A DNA stretch of 64,000 nt, from the NCBI GenBank assembly GCA_951813855.1, contig OX638380.1, forward strand, positions 1,814,876 to 1,878,875. The letters are read 5' to 3'. Position 1 is the first letter of the stretch, and every line of letters begins with the position of its first letter. Source of the stretch: an uncultured Verrucomicrobiae bacterium. Lineage in GTDB: Bacteria; Verrucomicrobiota; Verrucomicrobiia; Limisphaerales; AAA164-E04. Of this stretch, positions 25,978 to 35,774 are shown piece by piece. Both the position numbers and the translations under genes were made by a program. The notes under the pieces were generated by a model. That model saw nothing but the letters and a program-made list of their open reading frames with translations. It was not told where the DNA came from and ran no database searches.

Positions 25978-28016
25978 ATGACTAGGCAACAAGAAATACC
26001 TCGAGTCTACGACGATCGTCAACAACTGAGGCAAGATATTATCGATGAAAACCTCCGTGAGTCGGAGGAGCCCTATCTCATGACGGTTAATCTGAGTGCC
26101 CTCGAACATCTCGGAATCAACCTCTATAGCAACCTGGCGGCCGTGCTAACCGAAGCCGTCGCCAACGCCTGGGACGCTGACGCCCGAACCGTAGATATCC
26201 GAATCGACGCAACAGCCGATAGCATCGTCATTACCGACGACGGTATCGGAATGACCGTCGAGGACATGAATAAAAAATATCTGCGAATCGGTTATCGCCG
26301 CCGGGAAGACGAATCGTTGCCCCGCAAATTAACGGACAAAGGCCGGCAAATCATGGGGCGCAAGGGCTTGGGGAAACTCTCGCTGTTTTCGATCGCCGAC
26401 CGAATCGAAGTGCATTCGGCTAAGGACGGACAACGTCACGGTTTACGTATGAGCGTAGCCGGAATCCTCGAATCAGTGAAAAACCATGAGCCATGCTACC
26501 GGCCCGCATCCTTGCCGACAAACGATGTCGCCGTCGCCTCCGGGACGAAAATCGCACTGCAGAATATCAAACGTCAGCGGATCGATCACGCTGTCGCCAA
26601 CATTCGAAAACGCCTGGCGCGCCGCTTTTCTATCATCGGCGAACAATTCGACTTTCAAATCAAAATCAATGGCCAACCGGTCACCACGGAAGATCGAGGC
26701 GATCTCCCGATCGTTCAATTTCTCTGGAAGTTCGGCGGCTACGAATTGGAAAAGTCGGCTGACAACCAGGTGCTGGAACAAGAAATATTGCCTCATCGCG
26801 ACGAAAACTGGCCTGCCGATTGGAAGCTACGAGGCTGGATCGGAACTGCCCGGCAACCCAAGCAACTAGATAATAAAGGCACCGGTAATCTCAACGGAAT
26901 CGTAATCTTAGCGAGGGGACGACTGATCCATGCGAATATCCTTGACCAGGTTAACGACGGAAAACTGTACACCAAGTATCTCACCGGGCAGATCGAAGCT
27001 AATTTTATGGATCAAGACGACCAGCCGGATATTGCCACCAGCGATCGACAACGAATCCAGGAAGACGACCAACGTTATATCAAATTAGCGGCTTTTCTCA
27101 GGATCAACCTCCAACAGATCGAACGACGCTGGATCGAATGGCGCCGCCAACACGAAGTCAAAGCGGCTAAAAAAACTTCTCCGGCCCTCGAAGAATGGCT
27201 CGACATCTTGCCGCCAAAATTTCGCCCTTACGCAGAAACTCTGATAGCGAAGTTGAGTGCGTTACCGATCGACGACGAAACCAATCGAAAACTTTTGTAC
27301 CGTCACGGAATTTTAGCTTTCGAACGGATGCGGCTTCGGGAATCTACCAAGCAACTGATCGAAAGCGTCCAAGACGTCGATAAGCTGTTGCGAGTGCTGG
27401 CCGATCGAGATTCATTGGAAGGAGCGCTCTACTGCGATATCGTCAAATCCCGCCTCGAAGCGATCGAGAAATTTCAAAGCATCGTCGATAACGACGCCAA
27501 AGAAAAAGTGATTCAAGAATTCCTGTTCGATCATCTTTGGCTGTTGGACCCGGCTTGGGAACGAGTCACCGCTAGCGAAACGATGGAGTCGAACCTGATC
27601 AAAGAAGGCGTGATCGTAAGGGATTTGACCAAAAAGGAAAAACTCGGCCGGATCGATAATGCCTATCGCACCAGTGCCGGAAAGCATATTATCATCGAAC
27701 TCAAAAGGGCAACTAGGAAAATAGATCTCATAGATTTAGTAGTACAAGGACATGGCTACGTCAAAAAGTTGAAAAAATTCTATTCAAAGAGGGAAATAAA
27801 TCGCCGGATATCGAAATCGTTTTCGTTCCCGGCGAACCCGTTGAGGATATGAAGGAAAGTCCCAGTAGTTACAAGTCATTCATGATCGGAATATCTCCGG
27901 GCAGCCGGGTTGTTTTTTATGACTCGCTGATCCGACACGCGCAAAAGGCCTACGCGGAATATCTCGAAAAAAACGAGACGATGGACCAGCTCGAGGACAT
28001 CGTTAACCGGTTATAA
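25978..28016 (+). pseudogene. MORC-like GHKL ATPase / PD-(D/E)XK nuclease fusion, copy 1 (frameshifted)
   Basis: The frame from 25978 encodes 624 residues ending at 27852. If one A is restored to the A6 run at 27772-27777, the frame continues to a TAA at 28014-28016 and gives 679 residues, exactly the length of copy 2. The restored tail contains SPDIEIVFV, ISPGSRVVFYDSLIRHAQKAYAEYLEK. Domains: GHKL ATPase (N-box LTEAVANAWDADA at about 57-69, G1 ITDDGIGM at 85-92, G2 GRKGLGKLSLF at 127-137), an S5-like transducer with GIVILARGRLIHANIL and GQIEANFMDQDD, and a C-terminal nuclease fold with RID (D560) and ELK (E574, K576). The D-ExK core is before the frameshift. D560 is followed by Asn where copy 2 has Ile. 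It could be a real pseudogene, a slippage product, or a homopolymer sequencing error. Confidence 0.8.
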
Positions 28017-28087
28017 TATCAATCAATTGCGATTACTCGGAACACTTGATCGAAACGAAACAGATCGACTCCAATTCAAATTCTGCT

Positions 28088-30127
28088 ATGACTCCTCAAC
28101 AAGAAGAACCCCTAGTCTACGACGATCATCAACAACTGAGGCAAGACATTATCGATGAAAACCTCCGTGAGTCGGAGGAGCCCTATCTCATGACGGTTAA
28201 TCTGAGTGCCCTCGAACATCTCGGAATCAACCTCTATAGCAACCTGGCGGCTGTGCTAACCGAAGCCGTCGCCAACGCCTGGGACGCTGACGCCCGAACC
28301 GTGGATATCCGAATCGACGCAAAAGCCGATAGCATCGTCATTACCGACGACGGTATCGGAATGACCATCGACGACATGAATAAAAAATATCTGCGAATCG
28401 GTTATCGCCGCCGAGAAGACAAATCGTTGCCCCGCAAATTAACGGACAAAGGCCGGCAAATCATGGGGCGCAAGGGCTTGGGGAAACTCTCGCTGTTTTC
28501 GGTCGCCGACCGAATCGAAGTGCATTCGGCTAAAGACGGGCAACGTCACGGTTTACGTATGAGCGTAGCCGGAATCCTCGAATCGGTGAAAAACCATGAG
28601 CCATGCTACCGGCCCGCATCCTTGCCGACAAACGATGTCGCCGTCGCCTCCGGGACGAAAATCGCACTGCAGAATATCAAACGTCAGCGGATCGATCACG
28701 CTGTCGCCAACATTCGAAAACGCCTGGCGCGCCGCTTTTCTATCATCGGCGAACAATTCGACTTTCAAATCAAAATCAATGGCCAACCGGTCACCACGGA
28801 AGATCGAGGCGATCTCCCGATCGTTCAATTTCTCTGGAAGTTCGGCGGCTACGAATTGGAAAAGTCGACTGACAACCAGGTGCTGGAACAAGAAATATTG
28901 CCTCATCGCGACGAAAACTGGCCTGCCGATTGGAAGCTACGAGGCTGGATCGGAACTGCCCGGCAACCCAAGCAACTAGATAATAAAGGCACCGGTAATC
29001 TCAACGGAATCGTAATCTTAGCGAGGGGACGACTGATCCATGCGAATATCCTTGACCAGGTTAACGACGGAAAACTGTACACCAAGTATCTCACCGGGCA
29101 GATCGAAGCTAATTTTATGGATCAAGACGACCAGCCGGATATTGCCACCAGCGATCGACAACGAATCCAGGAAGACGACCAACGTTATATCAAATTAGCG
29201 GATTTTCTCAGGATCAACCTCCAACAGATCGAACGACGCTGGATCGAATGGCGCCGCCAACACGAAGTCAAAGCGGCTAAAAAAACTTCTCCGGTTCTCG
29301 AAGAATGGCTCGACACCTTGTCACCAAAATTTCGCCCTTACGCAGAAACTCTGATAGCGAAGTTGAGTGCGTTACCGATCGACGACGAAACCAATCGAAA
29401 ACTTTTGTACCGTCACGGAATTTTAGCTTTCGAACGGATGCGGCTTCGGGAATCTACCAAGCAACTGGTCGAAAGCGTCCAAGACGTCGATAAGCTGTTG
29501 CGAGTGCTGGCCGATCGAGATTCGTTGGAAGGAGCGCTCTACTGCGATATCGTCAAATCCCGCCTCGAAGCGATCGAGAAATTTCAAAGCATCGTCGATA
29601 ACGACGCCAAAGAAAAAGTGATTCAAGAATTCCTGTTTGATCATCTTTGGCTGTTGGACCCGTCTTGGGAACGAGTCGCCGCTAGCGAAACGATGGAGTC
29701 GAACCTGATCAAGGAAGGCGTGATCGTAAAGGATTTGACCCAAAAGGAAAAACTCGGCCGGATCGATATTGCCTATCGCACCAGCGCCGGAAAGCATATT
29801 ATCGTCGAACTCAAAAGAGCGAACAGAAAAATGAAACTTATCGAATTGCTAAGACAAGGAATGACCTACGTCGACAAACTCGAAAAAATACTTCTCGGGC
29901 AAGACGAAAAGCATCCAGACATTGAAGTTGTCTTTGTTCTCGGCAGTACCGTGGACGAAGAAATCAACAAAATCGGCCGTTACAAGTCGTCAATGATTGC
30001 CATTGCTCCGGGCAGCCGAATCGTCCATTACGACTCACTCATCCGTAACGCGCAAAAGGCCTATGCAGAATATCTCGAAAAGGATAAAACCATGGACCGA
30101 CTCGATCACATCCTCAATCGAATTTGA
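28088..30127 (+). CDS. MORC-like GHKL ATPase / PD-(D/E)XK nuclease fusion, copy 2 (intact)
   Basis: The start at 28088 (MTPQQEEP) is chosen by homology to copy 1; an in-frame ATG at 28046 would add 14 residues. The protein is 679 residues. Order: GHKL ATPase with N-box glutamate/asparagine (E59, N63), G1 ITDDGIGM and G2 GRKGLGKL, an S5-like domain (about 200-400), a helical linker (about 400-520), and a restriction-endonuclease-like domain with FLFDHLWLLDPSW, then GRIDIAY and VELKRA. No methyltransferase or helicase is adjacent. Known prokaryotic MORC/MutL-like ATPases occur in restriction and defence contexts, and the RID...ELK arrangement resembles that of DUF4263/Shedu-type nucleases. A role in nucleic-acid surveillance or phage defence is inferred, not shown. 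Confidence 0.85.
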   Translation: MTPQQEEPLVYDDHQQLRQDIIDENLRESEEPYLMTVNLSALEHLGINLYSNLAAVLTEAVANAWDADARTVDIRIDAKADSIVITDDGIGMTIDDMNKKYLRIGYRRREDKSLPRKLTDKGRQIMGRKGLGKLSLFSVADRIEVHSAKDGQRHGLRMSVAGILESVKNHEPCYRPASLPTNDVAVASGTKIALQNIKRQRIDHAVANIRKRLARRFSIIGEQFDFQIKINGQPVTTEDRGDLPIVQFLWKFGGYELEKSTDNQVLEQEILPHRDENWPADWKLRGWIGTARQPKQLDNKGTGNLNGIVILARGRLIHANILDQVNDGKLYTKYLTGQIEANFMDQDDQPDIATSDRQRIQEDDQRYIKLADFLRINLQQIERRWIEWRRQHEVKAAKKTSPVLEEWLDTLSPKFRPYAETLIAKLSALPIDDETNRKLLYRHGILAFERMRLRESTKQLVESVQDVDKLLRVLADRDSLEGALYCDIVKSRLEAIEKFQSIVDNDAKEKVIQEFLFDHLWLLDPSWERVAASETMESNLIKEGVIVKDLTQKEKLGRIDIAYRTSAGKHIIVELKRANRKMKLIELLRQGMTYVDKLEKILLGQDEKHPDIEVVFVLGSTVDEEINKIGRYKSSMIAIAPGSRIVHYDSLIRNAQKAYAEYLEKDKTMDRLDHILNRI

Positions 30128-30810
30128 GCTCAATCAACGACCAACAATTCATATCCCGGATCGATATCGATCTTTGATTTTCGCGGAAACTCGATTATCG
30201 CTAACAGTTGCTACTTCCGTTGCCGCTTCGATAATGCCAGTACTCAAGTAACTGCCCAGGTATCCCGGGACTCCCTTTTTCCCTGTAAAAACGGTGGTTT
30301 TCGTCTCCGGATGCCGAGGCGAAGACCTCGAAATCATTCAGACATTAGTGTTATTTACTACAACATTATTTCGAGAAACCGTGCGTTTTTATTTTCAGGT
30401 TATTTCGGTTAAGAATGGACCGCGATAGCCATCCTGAGCGGCTGGTCTCCCGACGCCCAGAGCCTACCCTCCGGAACTGAGGCCGACGATACCTGCCAGC
30501 GTCCCGACGACTCGCGATTCCGAGCCCTGCCCCGTGGTTCCCGTAAGCGTCGCGGCCGTTTCTGGTCAGCCTCAAATCGTGCCCCTTTTCCCATCGTCTG
30601 CAGCAATTCCCACTGAAATCAGGCCAAATAGTAATTGTGTGAAATTTATTTATAAATATGTTAAATATGGTCGAAAAACGAATTTTCAAGACTGATTTCA
30701 GATAAAATTTCACTTTTTCCCTTGATCAGATGATTTATTTTGCGTTTCGCCCGATAGACGAACGAGCTCAGAACGCACCACTCCGAGCTCGATCTAAATC
30801 GAGTTTTTTT
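30128..30810. other. Intergenic stretch without a supported gene
   Basis: Between the second nuclease gene and the left end of the outer IS66. It is AT-rich except for a GC-richer island at about 30415-30600. Stop codons are frequent in all frames and I recognise no protein motif, RNA gene or repeat. It may include remains of rearranged DNA, since the outer IS66 lacks a target duplication here. Confidence 0.5.
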
Positions 30811-30877
30811 GTAACTGCCTACGCATCCGATATTCATTTTTCCTTGCAAAAACGCTCGAACCATGCGATTATGCATC

Positions 30878-32209
30878 ATGGCGAGCGTTTCTGCAAATCA
30901 AACAGAACCGACTTCCAGCAATCCTCAAACGAAACCATCTCGGGGGATCAAGCTCTTTTTATTCTTATTCCAGCAGTTTCCTCTGCTGAAATCAAAAATC
31001 AAGGAGTTGCGGCAGCGAATTCAGGAACTTCTTCACCGGATTCGAGAATTTGAACTTTTGGTCCAGCGGCTGAAGGATCAGATCACCGAATTGAAGGAGG
31101 AAAAAGTTCGCTTGGAGAATGGTAACGCCGCGGCAACTATTCCCGACGGCACTTCGACGTTCGAATCCGAATCAGCAACCTCCGAACGGTCCCACGGCGC
31201 CGCTTCCAGGGAGAAAATGCTCCAAGAACAATTAGAGGAACAGCTCGCCTTGGTTGGCGAATTAACGGAAACCGTCACGAAGTTACAGCAACAAGCCGCC
31301 AAAGACAGTAGCAATAGCAGCAAGCCGCCTTCTTCGGATGGGTTGAAAAAGAAAAACGCCACCGTCAACGGCCAACCTAAACGCCAGTGCGAAAAGAAAC
31401 CGTTAGGGGGCCAACCCGGACATCAAGGCCGGACCATGGAACAAGGTTCGCATCCGGATCATCACCAGGATCGGTACCCGAAGGTCTGCCCGCATTGCGG
31501 TGAAACTCTCGGTTCAGATGTCGCTTGGGACTCGACTTGCGAGAAGCGACAAGTTCTGGACGAGAATGAAGCCAATCGCCAACTGGAGTACCCGGAGTAT
31601 CGAGCTCACAGTTGCTCCTGTCCGAAATGCGGCAAGCGGGCTAAGGCCGCCTTTCCCAAGGGAGTTGACGGGCCGATCCAGTTCGGCCCGATTTTGACCG
31701 CGAAAGTGATTTATCTGCGGGTCGCTCAATTCCTGCCCGAACGGCGAGTCGTGGACCTTAGGCGCGTGCTTTTGAAGGTCGACCTCTCCTCAGCCACGGT
31801 CAAGAAGATGTGTCGACGGGCGGCGAAACTGATCGCTCAAGTGCTCCAGGAACTGGAGCGGCAGGTGGCGCAAGGAACCGAGACCAAGCATCTGGACGAG
31901 ACTGGTTTTCGCATCGGCGGTCGCCTTTGGTGGCGGCACGTCATGAGCACTCTGACCCTGACTTGCTATCGCATTTCGGCCACCCGCGGCGCCATGTTTG
32001 AATCCCTCCAGGGACGAGTGGTTCATGACTGCATGCCTTCCTATGCGAAAATGACGGATCTCATTCATGGGTACTGCAATGCTCATCTGTTGCGGGAATT
32101 GCAAGCGGTCATGGAACAAGGCGAGATTTGGGCTCAAAAAATGCATCGGTTCCTGTTAATACTGGAACGATACGTTCGTCGAGCAAAATATCAATCATTG
32201 CAAAAGTAA
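30878..32209 (+). pseudogene. IS66 transposase, 5' part of the interrupted outer copy
   Basis: Starts at the ATG of MASVSANQTE and follows copy B closely: an N-terminal coiled coil (KIKELRQRIQELL), the SSNSSKPPSSDGLKKK motif, a zinc-finger-like CPHCGE...CPKCGKR region, and the DDE domain up to ERYVRRAKY. The frame then runs into the left inverted repeat of the IS630 insertion and stops at 32207-32209. The remaining third is found at 35256-35696. Confidence 0.92.
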
Positions 32210-32211
32210 TG

Positions 32212-33231
32212 TCATGTAATTATATATCGAGTATCATCCAATTTAAAGTATGATTGGACCATTCCCATTTTCTTTTGGATGGATTGCATAATGTTTTGAA
32301 TTTTCTGTTGCATCGTCTTTTTGTTGGGTATCATTATTTTAGCTAATCTTTGCTTTAAATGGTTCCAAACCTGCTCATCGGGATTTAATTCAGGGCTGTA
32401 TGGAGGAAGATATTTCATTTCAATACTATCGTTTTCGGCTACGAACTCTTGGGTATAATCTGCTGTATGATAGCTGGCGTTATCACAAACAACAATTATT
32501 TTCCGTCCCACATCCTTAGAGAGTTTCGATAAAAACTCACAAAAACGCTGGGCATTCATTTTTCCTTTGAAAATGTTAAATATCATCCGCCCGTCAGCGG
32601 ATATGGCTGAAACTAGTTTAATCGAATAGCGATCCCCGGCATCTCGAACTACCGGCGTGACACCGATTCGAGACCAAGTAGTTCCTCGATGATAATCAGC
32701 TCGGACTGACGCTTCATCCAAAAAGAGAATTAGGGCATTCTCTTGCTCAGCTCGTTGTTTCAAGCCCGGAAACATCTCCAGATACCGTTTGATTTTCTTC
32801 TGGTTTTGTTTGTAAGACTTGTGGATGGGGCGCTGGGGAGTTAATCCCATAGAATGAAGCAATCGACTGATGGTGGAAACGTGAACCGACACCCCGAATT
32901 GTTGTTTCAATAACACTTGCATGGTTTTGAGACTCCACAGGCAAAAGTCGAATTGAAATTGCTTGGGATTTCCCATAGTCACCGCGTTGTATAACCATTG
33001 AGCCATTTCTTCTGTAATCTTACGGGGACGTCCTGATTTAGGATTGTCTTTGAGTCCTTCGTAACTCCCAGTCGAAAACCAAACGAGCCAGCGAAATACT
33101 GTGCGTGCAGACATACCCATTACACTGACAACTTCAGCTACGGTTGAGCCATTTTTAACAGCTTCTACCGCAGTTGTTCGTAGTTCATAGGTATAGTGAT
33201 TACGAGAAGATTGAGTTGGTTTATCGTTCAC
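32212..33231 (-). CDS. IS630-family transposase
   Basis: A 339-residue transposase, apparently intact. The N-terminal helix-turn-helix contains MSARTVFRWLVWF and the NPKSGRPRKIT linker. The DDE catalytic core has LFLDEASVRAD, VVCDNASYHTAD and YSPELNPDEQVW, giving the D, D, E triad. Its stop codon lies in the left inverted repeat. The nested IS66 is inserted only about 20 bases upstream of the ATG and may have cut off the native promoter. Confidence 0.95.
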   Translation of the reverse strand: MNDKPTQSSRNHYTYELRTTAVEAVKNGSTVAEVVSVMGMSARTVFRWLVWFSTGSYEGLKDNPKSGRPRKITEEMAQWLYNAVTMGNPKQFQFDFCLWSLKTMQVLLKQQFGVSVHVSTISRLLHSMGLTPQRPIHKSYKQNQKKIKRYLEMFPGLKQRAEQENALILFLDEASVRADYHRGTTWSRIGVTPVVRDAGDRYSIKLVSAISADGRMIFNIFKGKMNAQRFCEFLSKLSKDVGRKIIVVCDNASYHTADYTQEFVAENDSIEMKYLPPYSPELNPDEQVWNHLKQRLAKIMIPNKKTMQQKIQNIMQSIQKKMGMVQSYFKLDDTRYIIT

Positions 33232-33250
33232 GTCTTTATAGACATTCTCA

Positions 33251-35152
33251 GTAACTGCCTACGTATCCGATATTCAATTTTCCTTGCGGAAACGCTCGAA
33301 CCGTGCTATTATGGGTCATGGCGAGCGTTTCTGCAAATCAAACAGAATCGACTTCCAGCAATCCTCAAACGAAACCGGCTCGGGGGATCAATCTCTTTCT
33401 ATTCTTATTCCAGCAGTTTCCGCTGCTGAAATCAAAAATCAAGGAGTTGCGGCAGCGAATTCAGGAACTTCTTCGCCGGAATCGAGAATTGGAACTTTTG
33501 GTCCAGCGGCAAAAGGATCAGATCACCGAATTGAAGGAGGAAAAAGTCCGCTGGGAGAATGGTAACGCCGCGGCAACTATTCCAGACGGCGCTTCGACGT
33601 TCCCTTCCGAATCGGCAACCGCCGAACGGTCCGACGGTGCCGCTTCCGGGGAGAAAAAGCTCCAGGAACAATTAGAGGAGCAGCTCGCCTTGGTTGGCGA
33701 ATTAACGGAAACCATCACGGAGTTAAAGCAACAAGCCGCCAAGGACAGTAGCAACAGCAGCAAGCCGCCTTCTTCGGATGGGTTGAAAAAGAAAAACGCC
33801 ACCGTCAACGGCCAACCTAAACGCCAGTGCGAAAAGAAACCGTTAGGTGGCCAACCCGGACATCAAGGCCGGACCATGGAACAAGGTTCGCATCCGGATC
33901 ATCACCAGGATCGGTACCCGGAGGTCTGCCCGCATTGCGGGGAAACTCTCGAGTCAGATACCGAATGGGATTCGACTTGCGAGAAGCGACAAGTTCTGGA
34001 CGAGAATGAGACGAATCGCCAACTGGAATACACGGAGTATCGAGCTCACAGTTGCTCTTGTCCGAAATGCGGCAAGCGGGTCAAGGCCGCCTTTCCCAAG
34101 GGAGTTGACGGGCCGATCCAGTTCGGCCCGATTTTGACCGCGAAAGTGATCTATCTGCGGGTCGCTCAATTCCTGCCCGAGCGGCGAGTCGTGGACATTA
34201 TGCGCGTGCTTTTGAAGGTCGACCTCTCCTCAGCCACGGTCAAGAAGATGTGTCAACGGGCGGCGAAACTGATCGCTCAAGTGCTCCAGGAACTGGAGCG
34301 ACAGGTGGCGCAAGGAACCGAGACCAAGCATCTGGACGAGACTGGTTTTCGCATCGGCGGTCGCCTTTGGTGGCTGCACGTCATGAGCACTCTGACCCTG
34401 ACGTGCTATCGCATTTCGCCCACCCGCGGCGCCATGTTTGAGTCCCTCCAGGGACGAGTGGTTCATGACTGCATGCCTTCCTATGCGAAAATGACGGATC
34501 TTATTCATGGGTACTGCAATGCTCATCTATTGCGGGAATTGCAAGCGGTCATGGAACAAGGCGAGAATTGGGCTCAAAAAATGCATCGGTTCCTGCTACT
34601 GCTGGAACGATACGTTCGGCGAGCAAAATATCGCGCCGCTCAAGCCGGCAATCGAGGTTCGCCCCTCGTTTCGGATGAGATCTGGGAAAAAATCGATCGC
34701 CGATATGGTGAATTGTTGGCGCTGGCGATAACCTATCATGAGGAGAATCCACTGGTATCTTCTCGTAAGCGCGGCAGGAAGAAACGACGCCCCGGTCATA
34801 ATCTAGCGTTACGGCTCCAGGATAAAAAAGAGGATTTCCTTCGGTTTGTGAGGGATTGGAGCATCCCTTTTACCAACAATTTGGCCGAACGCGACTTGAG
34901 AATGATGAAACTCTGCATGAAAATCTTCGGATGCTTTCGCACCGAAGCAGGCGCTCGAGATTTCGTCGCTCTGTACAGCGTCATCAGCACTGCCAAAAAA
35001 AGAGGGTGGGAAATCATCCAAACTCTGGCACTTTCCGCACAAGAACTGACCGTTAAGTTGCAGGCCGCCTAACTTTGCCAGGGTTGAACCGGCACTCACG
35101 AACTAATGGGTCATTCTTGTCAAAAAAAGGCATCCCATACGTAGGCAGTTAC
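33251..35152 (+). mobile_element. Inner IS66-family element (ISBst12-like), complete
   Basis: The ends are GTAACTGCCTACGTAT at 33251 and the inverse ATACGTAGGCAGTTAC ending at 35152. It is flanked by the 8-bp direct repeat CATTCTCA (33243-33250 and 35153-35160), the IS66-type target duplication. It is inserted in the upstream region of the IS630 element. It has one full-length transposase gene and is the youngest layer of the stack. Confidence 0.95.
33318..35072 (+). CDS. IS66-family TnpC transposase, intact
   Basis: A 584-residue protein starting MASVSANQTES; an in-frame start 15 bases upstream is less likely because the outer copy shares the same internal methionine. Order: coiled coil (KIKELRQRIQELLRRNRE), NSSKPPSSDGLKKK, KKPLGGQPGHQG, the zinc-binding CPHCGE...CSCPKCGKR, the DDE domain with HLDETGFRIGG, and the C-terminal NNLAERDLRMMKLCMK with the last acidic residue. 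All catalytic parts are present, so the element may be active. Confidence 0.95.
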   Translation: MASVSANQTESTSSNPQTKPARGINLFLFLFQQFPLLKSKIKELRQRIQELLRRNRELELLVQRQKDQITELKEEKVRWENGNAAATIPDGASTFPSESATAERSDGAASGEKKLQEQLEEQLALVGELTETITELKQQAAKDSSNSSKPPSSDGLKKKNATVNGQPKRQCEKKPLGGQPGHQGRTMEQGSHPDHHQDRYPEVCPHCGETLESDTEWDSTCEKRQVLDENETNRQLEYTEYRAHSCSCPKCGKRVKAAFPKGVDGPIQFGPILTAKVIYLRVAQFLPERRVVDIMRVLLKVDLSSATVKKMCQRAAKLIAQVLQELERQVAQGTETKHLDETGFRIGGRLWWLHVMSTLTLTCYRISPTRGAMFESLQGRVVHDCMPSYAKMTDLIHGYCNAHLLRELQAVMEQGENWAQKMHRFLLLLERYVRRAKYRAAQAGNRGSPLVSDEIWEKIDRRYGELLALAITYHEENPLVSSRKRGRKKRRPGHNLALRLQDKKEDFLRFVRDWSIPFTNNLAERDLRMMKLCMKIFGCFRTEAGARDFVALYSVISTAKKRGWEIIQTLALSAQELTVKLQAA

Positions 35153-35255
35153 CATTCTCAATACAAAAAACGTTGCAAAAAAAAATAAATATTTTTCATT
35201 TTTCGGATTAATAAATTCCTGATCAATTATGACATTACTTTTGCAAAGATTGATA

Positions 35256-35696
35256 CCGCGCCGCTCGAGCCGGCAATCGAGGTTCGCCCTTCGTTTCGGA
35301 GGAGATCTGGCAAAAAATCGATCGCAGATATGGTGAATTGTTGGCGCTGGCGATAACCTATCATGAGGAAAATCCATTCGTATCTGCTCGTAAGCGCGGC
35401 AGGAAGAAACGACGCCCCGGCCATAATCTAGCGTTACGGCTCCAGGATAAAAAAAGGATTTCCTTCGGTTTGTGAGGGATTGGAACATCCCTTTTACCAA
35501 CAATTTGGCCGAACGCGACTTGAGAATGATGAAACTCTGCATGAAAATCTTCGGTTGCTTTCGCACCGAAGAAGGCGCTCGAGATTTCGTCGCTTTGTAC
35601 AGCGTCATTAGCACTGCCAAAAAACGAAGATGGGAAATCATCCAAACTCTGGCACTTTCCGCAAAAGAACTGGCCGTTAAGTTGCAGGCCGCCTAA
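35256..35696 (+). pseudogene. IS66 transposase, 3' part of the interrupted outer copy
   Basis: Matches the last 140 or so codons of the intact inner copy, including the FTNNLAERDLRMMKLCMKIFG motif (quoted: NNLAERDLRMMKLCMK) with the catalytic glutamate. Relative to the inner copy it has lost one base near the A7 run at 35449-35455 (AAAAAAAGG against AAAAAAGAGG), so it is frameshifted as well as separated from its 5' part. Confidence 0.88.
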
Positions 35697-35774
35697 CTTT
35701 GCCAGGATTGAACCGGCACTCACGAGCAAATGGGGCATTCTTATCAAAAAAAGGCAAATCCCATACGTAGGCAG

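Larger units (their letters stand above)
25978..30127 (+). repeat. Tandem gene duplication, unit offset 2110 bases
   Basis: The two GHKL-nuclease genes are direct repeats. From about codon 16 to codon 580 they differ only at scattered bases (for example GCC/GTT at the SPAL/SPVL codon). From about 27712 (copy 1) and 29822 (copy 2) to the ends, the DNA drops to much lower identity although the proteins remain homologous. The first ten codons and the upstream DNA also differ. This pattern suggests gene conversion of the central part, or replacement of the ends. Confidence 0.85.
32191..35253 (-). mobile_element. IS630-family element inserted in the outer IS66, itself interrupted
   Basis: Terminal inverted repeats of 25 bases with one mismatch: TCAATCATTGCAAAAGTAAT... 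at 32191-32215 and its complement at 35229-35253. A TA dinucleotide flanks each end (32189-32190 and 35254-35255), the expected IS630 target duplication. Without the nested IS66 (33251-35152 plus one target copy) it is about 1.15 kb. The A+T content is far above the surrounding genome, pointing to recent arrival from another host. Confidence 0.93.

Noticed and set aside
27772..27777. Programmed frameshifting as the explanation for the truncated copy 1
   Set aside because: An A6 run alone is short for efficient slippage, and there is no visible stimulatory structure or upstream Shine-Dalgarno-like sequence. Loss of one base or a sequencing error is simpler; slippage is not excluded.
25978..30127. 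Reading the GHKL proteins as histidine kinases or as MutL
   Set aside because: There is no phosphoacceptor H-box, no receiver domain and no MutL C-terminal domain. An S5-like part and a nuclease-type C-terminus favour a MORC-like assignment.
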